From: Psychrobacter ciconiae
GTDB taxonomy: Bacteria; Pseudomonadota; Gammaproteobacteria; Pseudomonadales; Moraxellaceae
DNA: 64,000 nt
Direction: 5' to 3'
Assembly: GCF_904846055.1 (NCBI RefSeq)
Contig: NZ_CAJGYV010000001.1
Location: 1,426,001-1,490,000 of the forward strand
The translations under genes and the position numbers were made by a program. The notes beneath the pieces were generated by a model. The model saw only the letters and a list, made by a program, of their open reading frames with translations, did not search any database and was not told the origin of the DNA. This document shows positions 63,319 to 64,000 of the stretch, piece after piece; the stretch's first letter is position 1; every line of letters starts with the position of its first letter.

Positions 63319-64000
63319 ATGTTATCAAAGATTGTAGGCAGTGTGGTCGGCACCAAAAACGAGCGCGAACTTAAACGCATGCGCCGCGTGGTGGACAAGG
63401 TCAACGCCCAAGAAAAAACTATCCAAGCCCTAAGTGATGAGGCGCTCAAACAAAAAACCGACGAGTTCAAATCGCGCCACCAAAACGGCGAAAGCTTGGA
63501 TGCGCTCTTGCCTGAAGCCTTTGCCGTCTGCCGTGAGGCGTCCTTACGCGTGACCGGAATGCGCCATTATGACGTTCAGCTCATCGGCGGTATCACCCTG
63601 CATGAAGGCAAAATCGCCGAGATGAAAACCGGTGAGGGTAAAACCTTGATGGCGACCCTTGCCATTTATCTCAACGCCATTAGCGGTAAAGGCGTTCATG
63701 TGGTCACAGTTAACGACTACTTGGCGGCGCGTGATGCCGAGCTGAACCGACCGCTGTTTAACTTTTTGGGGCTTGATGTTGGGGTCATTTACTCGCAGCA
63801 GCCGGCGCATGACAAAGTTGCCGCTTATCAAGCTGACATCACTTACGGCACCAACAACGAATACGGCTTTGACTATTTACGCGATAATATGGTGTTCAGC
63901 TTAAATGAGAAAAAACAGCGACCACTGAACTATGCCATTATTGATGAAATTGACTCGATTTTGATTGATGAGGCGCGAACGCCGCTGATTATCTCAGGTC
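63319..64000 (+). CDS. secA: Preprotein translocase ATPase SecA (5' part only)
   Basis: The first 227 codons of SecA; the gene continues past the window end. The sequence has the N-terminal [21 protein letters not shown], then [28 protein letters not shown], the Walker A of the SecA motor, [11 protein letters not shown] and [22 protein letters not shown] with the Walker B DEID. SecA pushes preproteins through SecYEG. It is divergent from mutS. Confidence 0.96.
   Translation, partial: MLSKIVGSVVGTKNERELKRMRRVVDKVNAQEKTIQALSDEALKQKTDEFKSRHQNGESLDALLPEAFAVCREASLRVTGMRHYDVQLIGGITLHEGKIAEMKTGEGKTLMATLAIYLNAISGKGVHVVTVNDYLAARDAELNRPLFNFLGLDVGVIYSQQPAHDKVAAYQADITYGTNNEYGFDYLRDNMVFSLNEKKQRPLNYAIIDEIDSILIDEARTPLIISG

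Overview
This window is a stretch of bacterial chromosome, most likely from Psychrobacter or a close relative in the Moraxellaceae (Gammaproteobacteria). The assignment is by recognition of proteins and gene order, not by a database search. The main reasons are: a wax ester synthase/DGAT; lptM-lysA-dapF-xerC; rpoN next to hpf; fdxA beside mutS; dispersed type II secretion genes; and a fimT-pilVWXY1-pilE minor pilin cluster followed by pilA. GC content is moderate, with AT-rich intergenic regions. There is no prophage, complete insertion sequence, CRISPR array or rRNA operon. Most of the window is core genome.

Layout. 1-3.7 kb: partial NYN-domain gene and ackA-pta (acetate/acetyl-CoA exchange), all on the minus strand. 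4.3-8.2 kb: lptM, lysA, dapF, xerC. 8.2-17 kb: nitrilase-family amidohydrolase, rpoN, hpf, thiS, a DUF423 membrane protein, an rpoH with a long acidic extension, a TusA-like protein, a BepA-like M48 protease, a YqeY-family protein and rpsU. 17.5-20.4 kb: two low-complexity lipoproteins (one a c-type cytochrome), tsaD, crcB. 20.4-25.8 kb: metR, potCBA (no potD here), beta-carbonic anhydrase, gloA. 25.9-34.4 kb: cytochrome c', hemF, ribA, dxs, suhB, WS/DGAT, thiG. 34.6-45.2 kb: gspE, then a periplasmic RidA-like protein, a DUF4442 protein, an McrB/McrC-type pair, three tRNAs (Pro, Arg, His), an AraC regulator, an unrecognised 320-residue protein, then gspF and gspG. 45.4-50.1 kb: dsbD, pldA, comF. 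50.4-59.5 kb: type IV pilus minor pilin operon, pilY1, two pilE genes, pilA and an extra pilin-like gene. 59.6-64 kb: fdxA, mutS and the start of secA.

How the parts fit together. The window encodes sigma-54 (rpoN), and two type IV pilus transcription units are preceded by sequences with -24/-12 spacing: pilA (58398-58415) and the minor pilin operon (50253-50270). That suggests common sigma-54 control of the pilus. ComF and the pilus fit natural transformation. GspE/F/G, DsbD and PldA are envelope and secretion functions. Dxs, ThiG and ThiS connect isoprenoid and thiamine synthesis through DXP.

I did not find a clearly new multi-gene system. The best leads are the McrB-like/McrC-like pair whose McrB lacks a DNA-reading N-terminus; a structured leader and a second inverted-repeat element bracketing hpf; the acidic extension on RpoH; mosaic composition in the pilus cluster; a structured leader before dxs; dyad-symmetric sites between potA and the carbonic anhydrase gene; and helically phased heptamers before lptM.
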